This document shows, piece by piece, positions 8,289 to 17,758 of a stretch of 64,000 nt of DNA. Made by a program: the position numbers and the translations under genes. The stretch covers positions 3,408,499 through 3,472,498 of the forward strand of contig NZ_LT984884.1 in NCBI RefSeq assembly GCF_900258515.1. Direction: 5' to 3'. Position 1 is the stretch's first letter; every line of letters begins with the position of its first letter. The stretch is from Lentibacillus sp. Marseille-P4043 (lineage in GTDB: Bacteria; Bacillota; Bacilli; Bacillales; Amphibacillaceae). The notes under the pieces are model-generated. The model worked only from the letters and a program-made list of their open reading frames with translations, searched no databases and was not told the origin of the DNA.

Positions 8289-9719
8289 TTAAAACGCTAG
8301 CGATACATATTTTGTTTCTAAAAATTCCTCAATTCCTTGATGGCCGCCTTCTCTACCCAAACCACTTTCTTTAAATCCACCAAATGGTGCTTGCGGTGTT
8401 GAAGGGCCTCCATCATTCAGTCCAATAATACCATATTCCAATGCCTCACTAATTCGAAGTGCCTTTCCTATATTTTCCGTAAATACATATGCAGCCAATC
8501 CAAATGGCGTATTGTTTGCTCGTTGAATTACTTCTTGTTCATCTGTAAAGGAAGCGATTGGCATCAATGGTCCAAATGTTTCTTCATTCATACAAAGCAT
8601 GTCATCATTTGCATTCATAACAATAGTCGGCTTATAATAATTGCCATGTTCCGTATCGTACTGATTCCCACCTTGTTTTATTTGTGCACCTTGTTCAACC
8701 GCATCTTCCACATGTGCGGTAACTTTTTCAAGTGCTGATTTATCGATCAGTGGGCCAATATCTGTACCTTCTTCCAAACCGTCCCCTATCTTAAGTTTAG
8801 AAACCGCTTTGGAAAGTTTCTCTGTAAAAGCCTGCTCAATGGACGTATGTACATATACACGATTTGTACAAATACAAGTTTGTCCAGCATTACGGAATTT
8901 AGATGCGATAACACCAGCTACAGCTTTATTTAAATCCGCATCATCCATCACAATGAATGGTGCATGCCCACCAAGCTCGAGCGATATTTTTTTCACTGTA
9001 TCTGCTGCATCACGCATAAGCAATTTACCAACTTCTGTAGATCCCGTAAATGTTACCTTTCTTACGCGACTATCATCTGACCATGTTTTGCCGATTTTAC
9101 TGGAGCTACCCGTAATAATATTAATTACTCCTTTTGGAAAACCTGCTTTTTCCGCTAATTCCACTAATTTAAAGGCAGTTAAAGGTGTCTGTGTAGCTGG
9201 CTTAATAACAACGGTACATCCAGCTGCAAGTGCAGGTGCAACTTTTCTGGTAATCATTGCAGCAGGGAAATTCCATGGTGTAATTGCCGCAATTACACCA
9301 ACTGGCTGCTTATGGACGAAAATTCGCTTGTTTTGCTGTGAAGCAGGAATCGTTTCGCCATATACTCTTTTCCCTTCTTCCGCATACCAAGAGATGAAAC
9401 CATTGGCATAATTCACCTCACCAACCGCCTCTTTCAACGGCTTTCCTTGTTCTAATGTCATTATTTTACCAATTGTTTCTTTTTCTTCATCGATCAGTTG
9501 ATGCCACTTGGTTAATAGTTTAGAGCGTTCTTCTGCTGTTTTATGTGACCATTCAGGAAATACAGTACTTGCTGCATCTACCGCTTGTCTCGCTTCATTC
9601 TCCCCGCCCTTTGGTATTGTTGCGATTACGTCATCTGTCGCAGGATTATAAACATCGATTTGTTCTAATTCTTCTCCAACCCATTTGCCATTTATATACA
9701 TTTTATAGTCTTTTTGCAA
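8289..9719 (-). CDS. NAD(P)+-dependent succinate-semialdehyde dehydrogenase
   Basis: The enzyme oxidises an aldehyde, most likely succinate semialdehyde, to the acid. It shows the ALDH fold with TPWNFPAAMITRK, FTGSTEVGK, the general base glutamate in LELGGHAPF and the catalytic cysteine in NAGQTCICTNRVYV, plus QAPFGGFKESGLGREGG at the C-terminus, all typical of GabD-type proteins. The preferred start is TTG 9719 (reading MQKDYKMYINGKW), with AGGGGTG seven bases upstream; a start at 9743 would put the RBS inside the gene. It is the last gene before the operon terminator. Homoprotocatechuate meta-cleavage yields succinate semialdehyde, so its place here makes sense. Confidence 0.88.
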   Translation of the reverse strand: MQKDYKMYINGKWVGEELEQIDVYNPATDDVIATIPKGGENEARQAVDAASTVFPEWSHKTAEERSKLLTKWHQLIDEEKETIGKIMTLEQGKPLKEAVGEVNYANGFISWYAEEGKRVYGETIPASQQNKRIFVHKQPVGVIAAITPWNFPAAMITRKVAPALAAGCTVVIKPATQTPLTAFKLVELAEKAGFPKGVINIITGSSSKIGKTWSDDSRVRKVTFTGSTEVGKLLMRDAADTVKKISLELGGHAPFIVMDDADLNKAVAGVIASKFRNAGQTCICTNRVYVHTSIEQAFTEKLSKAVSKLKIGDGLEEGTDIGPLIDKSALEKVTAHVEDAVEQGAQIKQGGNQYDTEHGNYYKPTIVMNANDDMLCMNEETFGPLMPIASFTDEQEVIQRANNTPFGLAAYVFTENIGKALRISEALEYGIIGLNDGGPSTPQAPFGGFKESGLGREGGHQGIEEFLETKYVSLAF

Positions 9720-9774
9720 TGTACACACCCCTAAAGTAATCAATTTTTCACTCTACTATTCTATTACACGAAAG

Positions 9775-10158
9775 CTAGTTGTTAAAACGTGTATGAATAT
9801 TGTTTTTCTTGTATGTGGGATTACTAAATTCATATAATTCCATTGATAATGCTAAATAACGTTCCTCGAACATTTCTTGGAAGTGACGCTCCATTTCATT
9901 AAAAAGGTCATCACAAAGTGCGGTTTTATCTGCTTCTGAACGACCTTTTCCAAGTTTAAGTGTCGCATGAACAAATGCATCATCATCCGATCCATCGGCT
10001 ATCAGATAATCAGTTAATTCGATTGCCCTGATCCTAAGCCCCCCAACTGGGATAATTTGCTGATGGGAAAGAAACACACGATTCATTTTTTGAAGTAAAC
10101 CTGGTACGTCTGCCTCTGACTTAATATTATCCGTGTATTCAATATAAAAATGTGGCAT
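9775..10158 (-). CDS. hpaF: 5-carboxymethyl-2-hydroxymuconate isomerase
   Basis: This 127-aa protein belongs to the CHMI family of the tautomerase superfamily and isomerises 5-carboxymethyl-2-hydroxymuconate to 5-oxopent-3-ene-1,2,5-tricarboxylate. The mature protein begins with the catalytic Pro (MPHFYIEYTDN), and the conserved RIRAIELTDYLIADGSDDDAFVH region is present. ATG 10158 follows GAGAGGGG. It lies 37 bp after the hpaG2-like gene. Identification rests on motif, length and pathway context. Confidence 0.88.
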   Translation of the reverse strand: MPHFYIEYTDNIKSEADVPGLLQKMNRVFLSHQQIIPVGGLRIRAIELTDYLIADGSDDDAFVHATLKLGKGRSEADKTALCDDLFNEMERHFQEMFEERYLALSMELYEFSNPTYKKNNIHTRFNN

Positions 10159-10195
10159 ATGATTTTTCCCCTCTCTTACATTTTACGCTTTCTAA

Positions 10196-10951
10196 TCAAT
10201 TGGTAAAAGCATCATCACCTATAATTGTATTGACAAGACTGCCAACACCCTCAATTTCCGTGATCACTTCATCACCGACTTTGGTATCTACAGGGCCCTT
10301 AGGTGTACCTGTTAAAATAATATCCCCAGCGTTTAACGTCATAAAGCTACTAAGGTATTCAATCAGTTCAGGAACACCCAAAATCATATCCGCTGTTGTT
10401 CCCTCCTGTGTTTTTTCCCCATTAACATATGTACGCAATGTTAGATTCATTGGGTTCTTAATATCTTTCGCATCTACCAACCAAGGGCCGATCGGTGTGC
10501 ATGTATCACGGTTTTTCGCTCGCAAGTTCGGTCGATAGTAATTTTCTAGATAATCACGAATAACGTAATCATTTGCAATTGTGTACCCTGCAACGTAATC
10601 ATAAGCATCTTCTTTCTTCACATGTTTACATGGTCCATTCATTACCACTGCCAATTCACATTCATAGTGCATAAATGTTACATCACTCGGGCGGTAAGTC
10701 TGTCCTCGATGTCCGATCAATGTATTAGGTCCTTTCAAAAACACTAATGGTTCCTTTGGTGCGCTAAAAGATAATTCTTTTGCATGGTCCTCATAATTCA
10801 ACCCTAACGTGAAAATAGTATTCGGAATTACCGGTGACAGCCATTCCACTTCATTTTCGCTAACCACTCTACCATCGGGTAATGTTAGTTTCCCATCTTT
10901 TTCAATCGCATGTTGAAGTGATCCTTTATATACAACACGTGCATGCTTCAT
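10196..10951 (-). CDS. hpaG2: Fumarylacetoacetate hydrolase-family protein (HpaG C-terminal-half type)
   Basis: The FAH-fold enzyme is expected to decarboxylate or isomerise the oxo-pentene tricarboxylate of the homoprotocatechuate pathway. The 251-aa sequence has TLGLNYEDHAKE, FLKGPNTLIG, the metal-binding Glu-x-Glu in YECELAVVM and the GDIILTGTPKG signature. In Escherichia coli HpaG is a fusion of two such halves; here they are separate genes that overlap by 4 bp (ATGA). GGGAGG precedes ATG 10951 inside the end of the upstream gene, so translation is probably coupled. Confidence 0.88.
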   Translation of the reverse strand: MKHARVVYKGSLQHAIEKDGKLTLPDGRVVSENEVEWLSPVIPNTIFTLGLNYEDHAKELSFSAPKEPLVFLKGPNTLIGHRGQTYRPSDVTFMHYECELAVVMNGPCKHVKKEDAYDYVAGYTIANDYVIRDYLENYYRPNLRAKNRDTCTPIGPWLVDAKDIKNPMNLTLRTYVNGEKTQEGTTADMILGVPELIEYLSSFMTLNAGDIILTGTPKGPVDTKVGDEVITEIEGVGSLVNTIIGDDAFTN

Positions 10952-11739
10952 CTAACAATCCCTCCCAACACATCTTCCTCTTTATGAATTGTATTTTTCA
11001 ATGTACCAATACCTGCAATCTCAATTTGAACATGATCATTTTCTTTTGCTAACGGGGCATGTTCCGGAACACCAACCATAAGCGTATCTCCCGCATAAAG
11101 TGTCATAAATGAGGTAACATCGGCAAGTAATTTCCTAACTGACCGAATCAAATTTTTTGTGTTATTTTCTTGTTTCAATTCGCCATTAATTGAAACACTT
11201 ATGGCCAATTCATCAGGATTTTCGATCGCATCCCGTTCCATAATCCATGGACCTACAGGGCAAAACCCATCACGGGCTTTTTCCTTGATGGCAGGTCGGT
11301 AAACACTGTCATGCGGGATGCTTACATCATTAACTATCGTATAACCAAATACATAATCCAAGGCTTCTTCTTCCTTTACTTTTGATGCTTGTTTACTAAT
11401 AACAATGCCCAAAGCCGCTCCCATTTCCAATTCGGAAACATGATTAGGCATAGGGATTGCTGCCTCCGCACTAATTTGTGTGTTTGTTGGTTTAATATAT
11501 AAAATAGGTGCTTTTGGGGGTTTTTTGTAAGGGTCTTTATTCATAGAACTCTCCAATGCTTCATAGACACCTTGATAGTTTAATAGCGTTCCATAAATGG
11601 TTCCGGATAGTGGTACATCAACCGGAAGTTCGTCCACCTTATATTCAGATCCGTTTATTTTTACTGTCTGATCGTTGAAATTCACTGTTCCTTCATTTAA
11701 TTGCTGTACACCGCGCATCTTCAATTTCACCTTGCTCAT
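10948..11739 (-). CDS. hpaG1: Fumarylacetoacetate hydrolase-family protein (HpaG N-terminal-half type)
   Basis: This 263-aa protein is the partner half of HpaG. It has GTLLNYQGVYEAL, ILYIKPTNTQIS, the ELEMGAALGIVI segment with Glu-x-Glu, FGYTIVNDVS and GDTLMVGVPEHAP, where the usual LTGTP is altered. Together with the next gene it should convert 5-oxopent-3-ene-1,2,5-tricarboxylate to 2-oxohept-3-ene-1,7-dioate. A GGGAGGAG RBS precedes ATG 11739. A 580-bp palindromic repeat region separates it from hpaC, which may divide the transcript. Confidence 0.87.
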   Translation of the reverse strand: MSKVKLKMRGVQQLNEGTVNFNDQTVKINGSEYKVDELPVDVPLSGTIYGTLLNYQGVYEALESSMNKDPYKKPPKAPILYIKPTNTQISAEAAIPMPNHVSELEMGAALGIVISKQASKVKEEEALDYVFGYTIVNDVSIPHDSVYRPAIKEKARDGFCPVGPWIMERDAIENPDELAISVSINGELKQENNTKNLIRSVRKLLADVTSFMTLYAGDTLMVGVPEHAPLAKENDHVQIEIAGIGTLKNTIHKEEDVLGGIVR

Positions 11740-11761
11740 GCTACCACTCCTCCCTTAAACT

Positions 11762-12290
11762 CTAGTCAGAAAAACAGACCAGTTGTTTACTGGCCTTAAA
11801 GCTATTATTTTAGCATTGTGTGTTGCTATCTGCCCCGCAGCCCGTATACACTTCGCTTTCCGGGGGCGGCTGGAGAGCCTCCTCGTGCTAACGCACTGCG
11901 GGGTCTCACCGATGCCTCTCTTCCCCCAGGAGTCTACGTGTATACGGGCTGCTTGCGAGGAAATATATGCATATGCTTTAATATTTCCCTGTAATCAAGC
12001 ATCAAAATAATTGTAATAATATTATAAAGAAGCACAACACCAGCGGAGGAAAAACACATAAACTCCTGCGGGAAAAGCAACGGCTGAAGATCCCGCAGGA
12101 CAAGGAAAGCTTCGGCAGCGTTACATCGCACGCAGAAAAAGCAATTTTCCTTTTTCAAGGAAGTGCTTTTCTTCCGAGGAAGCTGAAGCGTTGCCCTAAG
12201 GTCCGCGTAGTGTATTTTCCGTAGCGGCAATTTTGAACACTACTTACATTGCACTCTATATCTATTGTGTAAAAAACAACAACTTTTTAG
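11762..12290. repeat. GC-rich palindromic intergenic element between hpaC and hpaG1
   Basis: Two long imperfect stem-loop blocks lie here: 11830-11965, where GCAGCCCGTATACACTTCG faces CGTGTATACGGGCTGC, and 12040-12235, with TCCTGCGGGAAAAG and ATCCCGCAGGA. The right edge carries GTGTAAAAAACAACAA, also seen at 30842-30857. The core CTTTCCGGGGGCGGCTG matches the elements at 26275 and 43750. Short reading frames inside are artefacts of the palindrome. It interrupts the hpa cluster on the minus strand and could form strong RNA structure. This is a member of a dispersed repeat family, not a gene. Confidence 0.8.
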
Positions 12291-12322
12291 AAAACAGACA
12301 AAATCAAAGTTATAAAACTACC

Positions 12323-12799
12323 TTACGCGTATTCTTCTGCTTGATAGCACCCATACTTCCCGGAATAAAATGTTAGTGGGTGGCCATCTTTCAAATCTAG
12401 TTCAATCACTCTGCCGATAAATAGGGTGTGGTCTCCAACGACAAAGGATCGGTCTAGATCACAAACAATTGAAGCCAATGATCCATTCACAACAGGTACA
12501 TCACGGATTAATTCAAAATCGATGTCTTCTTCCTCTTTTTTCTGACCTGCGAAATGCATGGAAATATTTTGCTGTTGATCAGAAAGAATATTAACAGCGA
12601 ATTTGCCAGCCTGCTTAATCTTTTCAAGCATATGTGCATTGTTATCTATGGAAATAGAGATTAGCTTTGGATCCATCGAAACAGACATGAAAGCATTGGC
12701 AGTCATCCCCCGAATTTCACTTCCTGCTTTCGTTGTAATGACAGTCACCCCAGTGGCAAACTTCCCCATTGCATTCCGGAAAACGCGATCATCCATCAT
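12323..12799 (-). CDS. hpaC: 4-Hydroxyphenylacetate 3-monooxygenase, flavin reductase component
   Basis: This short-chain flavin reductase (158 aa) supplies reduced FAD to HpaB. The flavin-reductase domain is clear: MGKFATGVTVITT, GMTANAFMSVSMDPKLISISI, LDRSFVVGDHTLFIGRVIEL. ATG 12799 or the adjacent second ATG could start; GGAGC lies upstream. It stands directly downstream of a FAD synthetase gene, and hpaD and hpaB precede that. The specific substrate partner is inferred from the operon, since flavin reductases of this family serve many monooxygenases. Confidence 0.88.
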   Translation of the reverse strand: MMDDRVFRNAMGKFATGVTVITTKAGSEIRGMTANAFMSVSMDPKLISISIDNNAHMLEKIKQAGKFAVNILSDQQQNISMHFAGQKKEEEDIDFELIRDVPVVNGSLASIVCDLDRSFVVGDHTLFIGRVIELDLKDGHPLTFYSGKYGCYQAEEYA

Positions 12800-12826
12800 T
12801 TATCATGCTCCTTTCCCTTTATTTTT

Positions 12827-13648
12827 TTAAGATGAAACAGTAGTTGCTGCCGATATGCTGTTTAAAAATTTTATTGAAATGTCCTTTGCACTACAATCAA
12901 ATGGTTCATTCACAAATATTCTGTTATCAGTATATGAATTTCGGTAAAATACGCCATTGATCGTTTTTTTGCCATTCGATAGTTTTACTTCATATTTTCC
13001 CGGCTTTGGCAACATACCATTATCATGGATTTGTACAGCTAACACACCAGCTCTTTTTTGCTGGATTATTGCGCCTTTCAAGGTATAATTCATTCCTAAA
13101 TAATATGGAACCATTTCAATATTTCCTTCACTCAGCAATTCCCTTATACGTGTGGAGCTAATTTTTTGGCCATGAAATGTTTGTTTAGGAATAATACTTA
13201 AACCAAATTCCCCCTTTTTCGCTTCTTTTTTTAGGAAGTGTGTGTCACCTTGGGCTTTGAACCCAAATGTAAAGTCAAAGCCGACGACAACATGTTTCGT
13301 ATTTGTGGCTCTAATATAATTCGTTATAAAATCAATTGGAGGAAGGGAAGCGAATGACTTATTAAATGTAACAACAAATAATTTTTCCACTCCAAGTTCA
13401 GCCATTTTCTCAACCTTTTGTGGTAATGGTGTTAGATATTCCCTGTTTTTGTCCCCTTTAATGACTTCATCAGGATGCGGACTAAACGTCATTGCCGAAA
13501 ATACAATACCTTTTTTCTCCGCTATCTGTTTTGCACGATTCAACAATTGTTGATGTCCTAGATGTACGCCATCAAAAAATCCAATTGCCAGGACCTGTTC
13601 GTCACTATTTATTTGTCCGATCGGGTGTGTTACATAATATACTTCCAT
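12827..13648 (-). CDS. FAD synthetase-family protein dedicated to the hpa operon
   Basis: The N-terminal two thirds is a RibF-type FAD synthetase (nucleotidyltransferase) domain: AIGFFDGVHLGHQQLL, FSPHPDEVIKGD, VGFDFTFGFKAQGD and the ISSTRIRELLSEG motif. The C-terminal part (about residues 190-273) is a short barrel without the usual riboflavin-kinase PTxN motif, so it probably adenylylates FMN but does not phosphorylate riboflavin. The start is ATG 13648 with GGAAGGGAG upstream; longer in-frame starts overlap hpaD. At 273 aa it is shorter than the bifunctional housekeeping enzyme (about 315). Its place between hpaD and hpaC suggests local FAD supply for HpaB. Confidence 0.82.
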   Translation of the reverse strand: MEVYYVTHPIGQINSDEQVLAIGFFDGVHLGHQQLLNRAKQIAEKKGIVFSAMTFSPHPDEVIKGDKNREYLTPLPQKVEKMAELGVEKLFVVTFNKSFASLPPIDFITNYIRATNTKHVVVGFDFTFGFKAQGDTHFLKKEAKKGEFGLSIIPKQTFHGQKISSTRIRELLSEGNIEMVPYYLGMNYTLKGAIIQQKRAGVLAVQIHDNGMLPKPGKYEVKLSNGKKTINGVFYRNSYTDNRIFVNEPFDCSAKDISIKFLNSISAATTVSS

Positions 13649-13689
13649 TCTACTTCTCCCTTCCGTATTTTTTTCAAAGCTGTTATAAA

Positions 13690-14679
13690 TCACACAATGA
13701 AGTCAGGTTTTCTCTGTTCTAAATTTGCTTCACTAACGGAAACAGGCTGCCCTCTGTTTAAATCAACAAATTGCATTGCCTCATTAAACCAACTTTCAGG
13801 TGGTTCATGTCCCCAGAATGTTGCTCGTTGCGGATCGTCCAAATCCCATCGTATAGGCTCAAAATCAGAATCCCCTGTAAAATAATCACCAGTATACAAT
13901 TCAACACGGTTTCCATCAGGATCACGTAAATATAGGAAAAAGGCATTTGACAACCCATGACGTCCAGGACCTCGCTCAATACTGCTTGCATATCCAAGTG
14001 AAGCAAGGACATCACACGTGTGAATAACGCTCATTGGATCACTAAGCCAGAATCCTACATGATGCAAACGTGGGCCTTTACCATTCATAAAGGCGATATC
14101 ATGGACAGCCGGTTTACGGTGTAACCATGCAGCCCAAATATCATCATTTTTTGTTGTCGTATATTCCGAACAAGCGTAACCAAGTTCGTTAACATAAAAG
14201 TCGTATGCTTTTTGCACATTTGGTACCATACAATTAAAGTGATCAATTCGCTGCATCCTAGACCCTCTATATTGATCATAACGCTGCAGCATTCGTTCAA
14301 CTGTATCCATGCTGCAAAAGAATTCAATTGGAATGCCTGAAATATCTTGAACCCTTAAAGAACGCCCAATTGCATGTTGACTTCCGTTTTCAAACCATTT
14401 TGTCTGTATTCTCTTTCCCTCAAAGTAAGCCGCAAGTTTATCTAAATCTTCTTCTTGCTCTACTTTATAACTGATGACCTCGACACCTGGCTGATCTGCC
14501 TTTTTCAGCACATAGCTATGATGTCCCCGTTCCTCTAACCCTCTTAAATAGATATATTGATCATCAGATTCAGTCTCAATAAATCCTAACCCATTAACAT
14601 AAAAGTCTCTGGCAGCATTTAAATCTGTCACCCTAACAATTGCTCGGGCTGTACGGATAATGTTAAATTTTCCAGTCAT
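13690..14679 (-). CDS. hpaD: 3,4-Dihydroxyphenylacetate 2,3-dioxygenase
   Basis: This type I extradiol dioxygenase (329 aa) opens the ring of homoprotocatechuate. There are two VOC domains. The metal ligands His, His, Glu are expected in RIDHFNCMVP, LHHVGFWLSD and RVELYTGDYF, matching the Brevibacterium/Arthrobacter homoprotocatechuate enzymes. The N-terminal domain begins IIRTARAIVRVTDL. ATG 14679 follows a GGGGGGAA stretch. It lies 11 bp after hpaB. Confidence 0.9.
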   Translation of the reverse strand: MTGKFNIIRTARAIVRVTDLNAARDFYVNGLGFIETESDDQYIYLRGLEERGHHSYVLKKADQPGVEVISYKVEQEEDLDKLAAYFEGKRIQTKWFENGSQHAIGRSLRVQDISGIPIEFFCSMDTVERMLQRYDQYRGSRMQRIDHFNCMVPNVQKAYDFYVNELGYACSEYTTTKNDDIWAAWLHRKPAVHDIAFMNGKGPRLHHVGFWLSDPMSVIHTCDVLASLGYASSIERGPGRHGLSNAFFLYLRDPDGNRVELYTGDYFTGDSDFEPIRWDLDDPQRATFWGHEPPESWFNEAMQFVDLNRGQPVSVSEANLEQRKPDFIV

Positions 14680-14690
14680 ATTCTCCCCCC

Positions 14691-16166
14691 TTACGCCTTT
14701 ACTAGACCTGGCTTCGAAACATTTAAACTATCAAGGAATTCCTTCACACGTTCTTTATATGGATCTTTGTCATAGTTATCAAAATAAGCCATTCCCATTT
14801 TGATTGGATCTCCAAAGAAATAATATTCATAATGGGTTTGCCGATTTCCAAAGGCGCTCATCGTTAAGTCCCAAGCTAAGCGGAATATTTGTACACGTTC
14901 ATATCCTTCCACATTTTTACCTTGCATTGCCCGGTGAAGAATTGGGCCAATTTCGTCATTTGAAAAGTCAGCATATGTCGGAATACCCATCAAACCAGAT
15001 GCCCCAAGAATACGTACAATTTCCGCCATACGCGGATATACACGCGGATACCAATTTCTAGCAGCGTCTAATGCAGCAAAATCCGGTGTCATCATACCCC
15101 ATTTATCAATTTTTGCATTATGTTCTGCCCTGTATAGATGCGATTTCATTGTTTCTAGTGTCAACATGATCTCGGTTCCCTTATCTTTGACATGTTGAAA
15201 ACCATCGATGCCAATCGAATCCATTAGTGTCAGTACGACACCAAGCAGGAATTCCGTTTTCGCTACCCCTTTGGAAATTACTTGATGAGACATATGGGAT
15301 ACAGCATTCGTTTCGCCAAATGCCCGATTACAAATAGATGAATTTTCACAAACAAAAACGCGATCCCAAGGCACGAGGACATTATCAAACGCTACTATCG
15401 TGTCCCCTTCTTCAAACGTTGCACTTAAAGGATGATCAAATTTGTTTTTTCCATAATCGAATGATTCACGTGATAAATACTTCAAGCCTGGTGTGTTATT
15501 TGGCAGGGCAAACGCAAGTGAATATGGATCATCAAGCTCACCTGACTTTTTAACAGTAGATGGGAATACAAGAATCTCATCTGTAATTCCACCTTGTGTT
15601 GCTAATAACCTGATTCCATCGACAATGATGCCTTCATCCGTTTTCTTTACAAGATGAAGTGCAACGTTCGCATCCTTTTGTTCCGCTTGGATTTTAGCAC
15701 GGTTCACCTGTGGATGGATAAGTGTATGGGTTAAACTAATATCATTCTCGCGTGCATACTCTGCATATTTCTTAGCGTTTTCAGCAAACATCGGGTCGCC
15801 TTCTGCAAAAAATTCACTAGCTTCTCCCATTGCCATTACATCAGCATTAAGATAGTCAGGCGAACGTCCCATTAATCCATTTGTAAAATGTTGCCATTCC
15901 ATTATTGCTTCACGACGTTCAATTAAATCGTCGATCGTTTTCGGAACCATAAATGTTTTACCAACTTTATTACCGGTAGTTGGATTCGTATAAAGCATTT
16001 TTTCTGGCCTTTCATATTGAAGGTCATACAGTTTTGCCATTGATTGAATAACATTTTTAAATGCTGCATGTTCCGTCACATCATCTACTCGTTCCCCATG
16101 AATATACACATTATTATTTGCTTTTTTTAGACGTTCAATATATTCTTTCCCTGTTTTTGCTGGCAT
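14691..16166 (-). CDS. hpaB: 4-Hydroxyphenylacetate 3-monooxygenase, oxygenase component
   Basis: This FADH2-using hydroxylase (491 aa) converts 4-hydroxyphenylacetate to 3,4-dihydroxyphenylacetate. The family signature is seen as TGKEYIERLKKANNNVYIHGERV at the start, HTLIHPQVNRAK, VDGIRLLATQGGITDEILVFPS and FDNVLVPWDRVFVCEN; the longest of these define the flavin and substrate site. The C-terminal helical domain is complete. It lies between hpaE and hpaD in the operon. Length and motifs match HpaB of Bacillaceae and Thermus. Confidence 0.93.
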   Translation of the reverse strand: MPAKTGKEYIERLKKANNNVYIHGERVDDVTEHAAFKNVIQSMAKLYDLQYERPEKMLYTNPTTGNKVGKTFMVPKTIDDLIERREAIMEWQHFTNGLMGRSPDYLNADVMAMGEASEFFAEGDPMFAENAKKYAEYARENDISLTHTLIHPQVNRAKIQAEQKDANVALHLVKKTDEGIIVDGIRLLATQGGITDEILVFPSTVKKSGELDDPYSLAFALPNNTPGLKYLSRESFDYGKNKFDHPLSATFEEGDTIVAFDNVLVPWDRVFVCENSSICNRAFGETNAVSHMSHQVISKGVAKTEFLLGVVLTLMDSIGIDGFQHVKDKGTEIMLTLETMKSHLYRAEHNAKIDKWGMMTPDFAALDAARNWYPRVYPRMAEIVRILGASGLMGIPTYADFSNDEIGPILHRAMQGKNVEGYERVQIFRLAWDLTMSAFGNRQTHYEYYFFGDPIKMGMAYFDNYDKDPYKERVKEFLDSLNVSKPGLVKA

Positions 16167-16194
16167 TGTTTTTCCTCCTTGTTATGAATATGAA

Positions 16195-17715
16195 TTAATT
16201 TTTCTTCTTTCCGAATTGTGGAATATGGTGATCCTTCAGTGCAACATGAATAACTTGATGTTCTGTGTAAAAATCAAATGCATAGTGACCACCTTCTCTG
16301 CCAATACCACTTGATTTGGAACCACCAAACGGAATACGTAAATCACGAACATTTTGTGAGTTAATCCACAACATTCCCGAATCAACTGCCTGTGCTACCC
16401 GGTGTCCACGCTGAATATCTTTCGTCCATACATATCCGGCTAGACCGTATTCCACATCATTCGCCAACGCAATAACTTCTTCCTCTTCCTTAAATTTCAT
16501 TACAGTAAGAACCGGACCAAATACTTCCTCTTGGGCAACTGTTTTATCATTCGTAACATTTAAGATCATGGTTGGGGCTACAAAATTACCTTGCTTCATT
16601 GACGCTGGTACATTTCCGCTAACAATATCTGCCCCTTCTTCCTTTGCTATTTCCAAATAACGTTTTACATTGTTAAAATGTGTTGGATGAATAAGTGGCC
16701 CAACCTGTGTTTCCTCATCTAATGGATCGCCGACGACAATGTTATCCACTCGTTCTTTCAATCTTTCAACAAATTCATCATAAATACTTTCATGTAAGAA
16801 TAAACGTGAATTTGCTGTGCAGCGTTCCCCATTAAAAGAGAAAATCCCCCATGTACAAGCATCAAGTGCTCGCTCAAAATCTGCATCATCAAAAACAATA
16901 ATTGGTGATTTACCACCTAGTTCCATTGAATACCGTTTTAAAGTATCTGCACCATTCTTGGTAATTTCTGAACCTGTTTTCGTCTCGCCTGTAAACGAAA
17001 TTAATTTGACATCAGGATTGGCAACAAGGGATGCACCCGCAGTTTCGCCAAATCCGTGTACGACATTGAAAACCCCTTCAGGAAGGCCAACTGAATCAAT
17101 TAACTCCGCAAGTTTATTCGCTGTCAGCGGTGACCATTCCGCTGGTTTTAAAACAACCGTATTGCCTGTTGCCAATGCAGGAGCAATTTTCCATGTTTCC
17201 AGCATAAATGGTGCATTCCATGGTGTAATTAATCCGGCAACCCCAATTGGTTTGTGGATTGTGTAATTAATGAACTCGTCATCCACCTGGTAAGCTTCAC
17301 CAACCATTCTGCTTGATACCATCTCCGCATAAAAGCGAAAGTTTTTCGCGGCACGAGCAACCATTTTTTTCGTCTGACTGATCGGAAGGCCTGTATCATA
17401 CGACTCAAGTGGAGCAATTTCTTCCACATGTTCATCAATAACATCCGCTATTTTGTTGATAAATTCTAAGCGCTCGGAAACCTTCATTTTCCCCCATGGT
17501 CCCTTGAATGCTTTATCTGCCGCAGTAACCGCCTTATCAATATCTGCTTGATCGCCTTCAGCAATTTGATTGATTACTTCATTCGTAAACGGATTTAAAT
17601 TTTCAAATGTTTTACTTGATTCTGCATCCACAAATTTACCATTTACATACAATTGAATATCTTTTACATCTAAATCAGTTACCATTTGTTGTTTGTCAAG
17701 TTGCTTTTGCGTCAT
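16195..17715 (-). CDS. hpaE: 5-Carboxymethyl-2-hydroxymuconate semialdehyde dehydrogenase
   Basis: The ALDH enzyme (506 aa) oxidises the ring-cleavage semialdehyde with NAD+. It has TPWNAPFMLETWK, FTGETKTGSEI, the catalytic Glu in MELGGKSP and Cys in NGERCTANSRL, and the IPFGGSKSSGIGREGG end. PWNAPFMLETWK and NGERCTANSR are typical of HpaE rather than betaine-aldehyde types. ATG 17715 follows AGGAGTGAGC. It precedes hpaB by 28 bp. Confidence 0.9.
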   Translation of the reverse strand: MTQKQLDKQQMVTDLDVKDIQLYVNGKFVDAESSKTFENLNPFTNEVINQIAEGDQADIDKAVTAADKAFKGPWGKMKVSERLEFINKIADVIDEHVEEIAPLESYDTGLPISQTKKMVARAAKNFRFYAEMVSSRMVGEAYQVDDEFINYTIHKPIGVAGLITPWNAPFMLETWKIAPALATGNTVVLKPAEWSPLTANKLAELIDSVGLPEGVFNVVHGFGETAGASLVANPDVKLISFTGETKTGSEITKNGADTLKRYSMELGGKSPIIVFDDADFERALDACTWGIFSFNGERCTANSRLFLHESIYDEFVERLKERVDNIVVGDPLDEETQVGPLIHPTHFNNVKRYLEIAKEEGADIVSGNVPASMKQGNFVAPTMILNVTNDKTVAQEEVFGPVLTVMKFKEEEEVIALANDVEYGLAGYVWTKDIQRGHRVAQAVDSGMLWINSQNVRDLRIPFGGSKSSGIGREGGHYAFDFYTEHQVIHVALKDHHIPQFGKKKN

Positions 17716-17758
17716 ACGAATCGCTCACTCCTTTTAATGTTTTGTACGTTTCCTAGTA

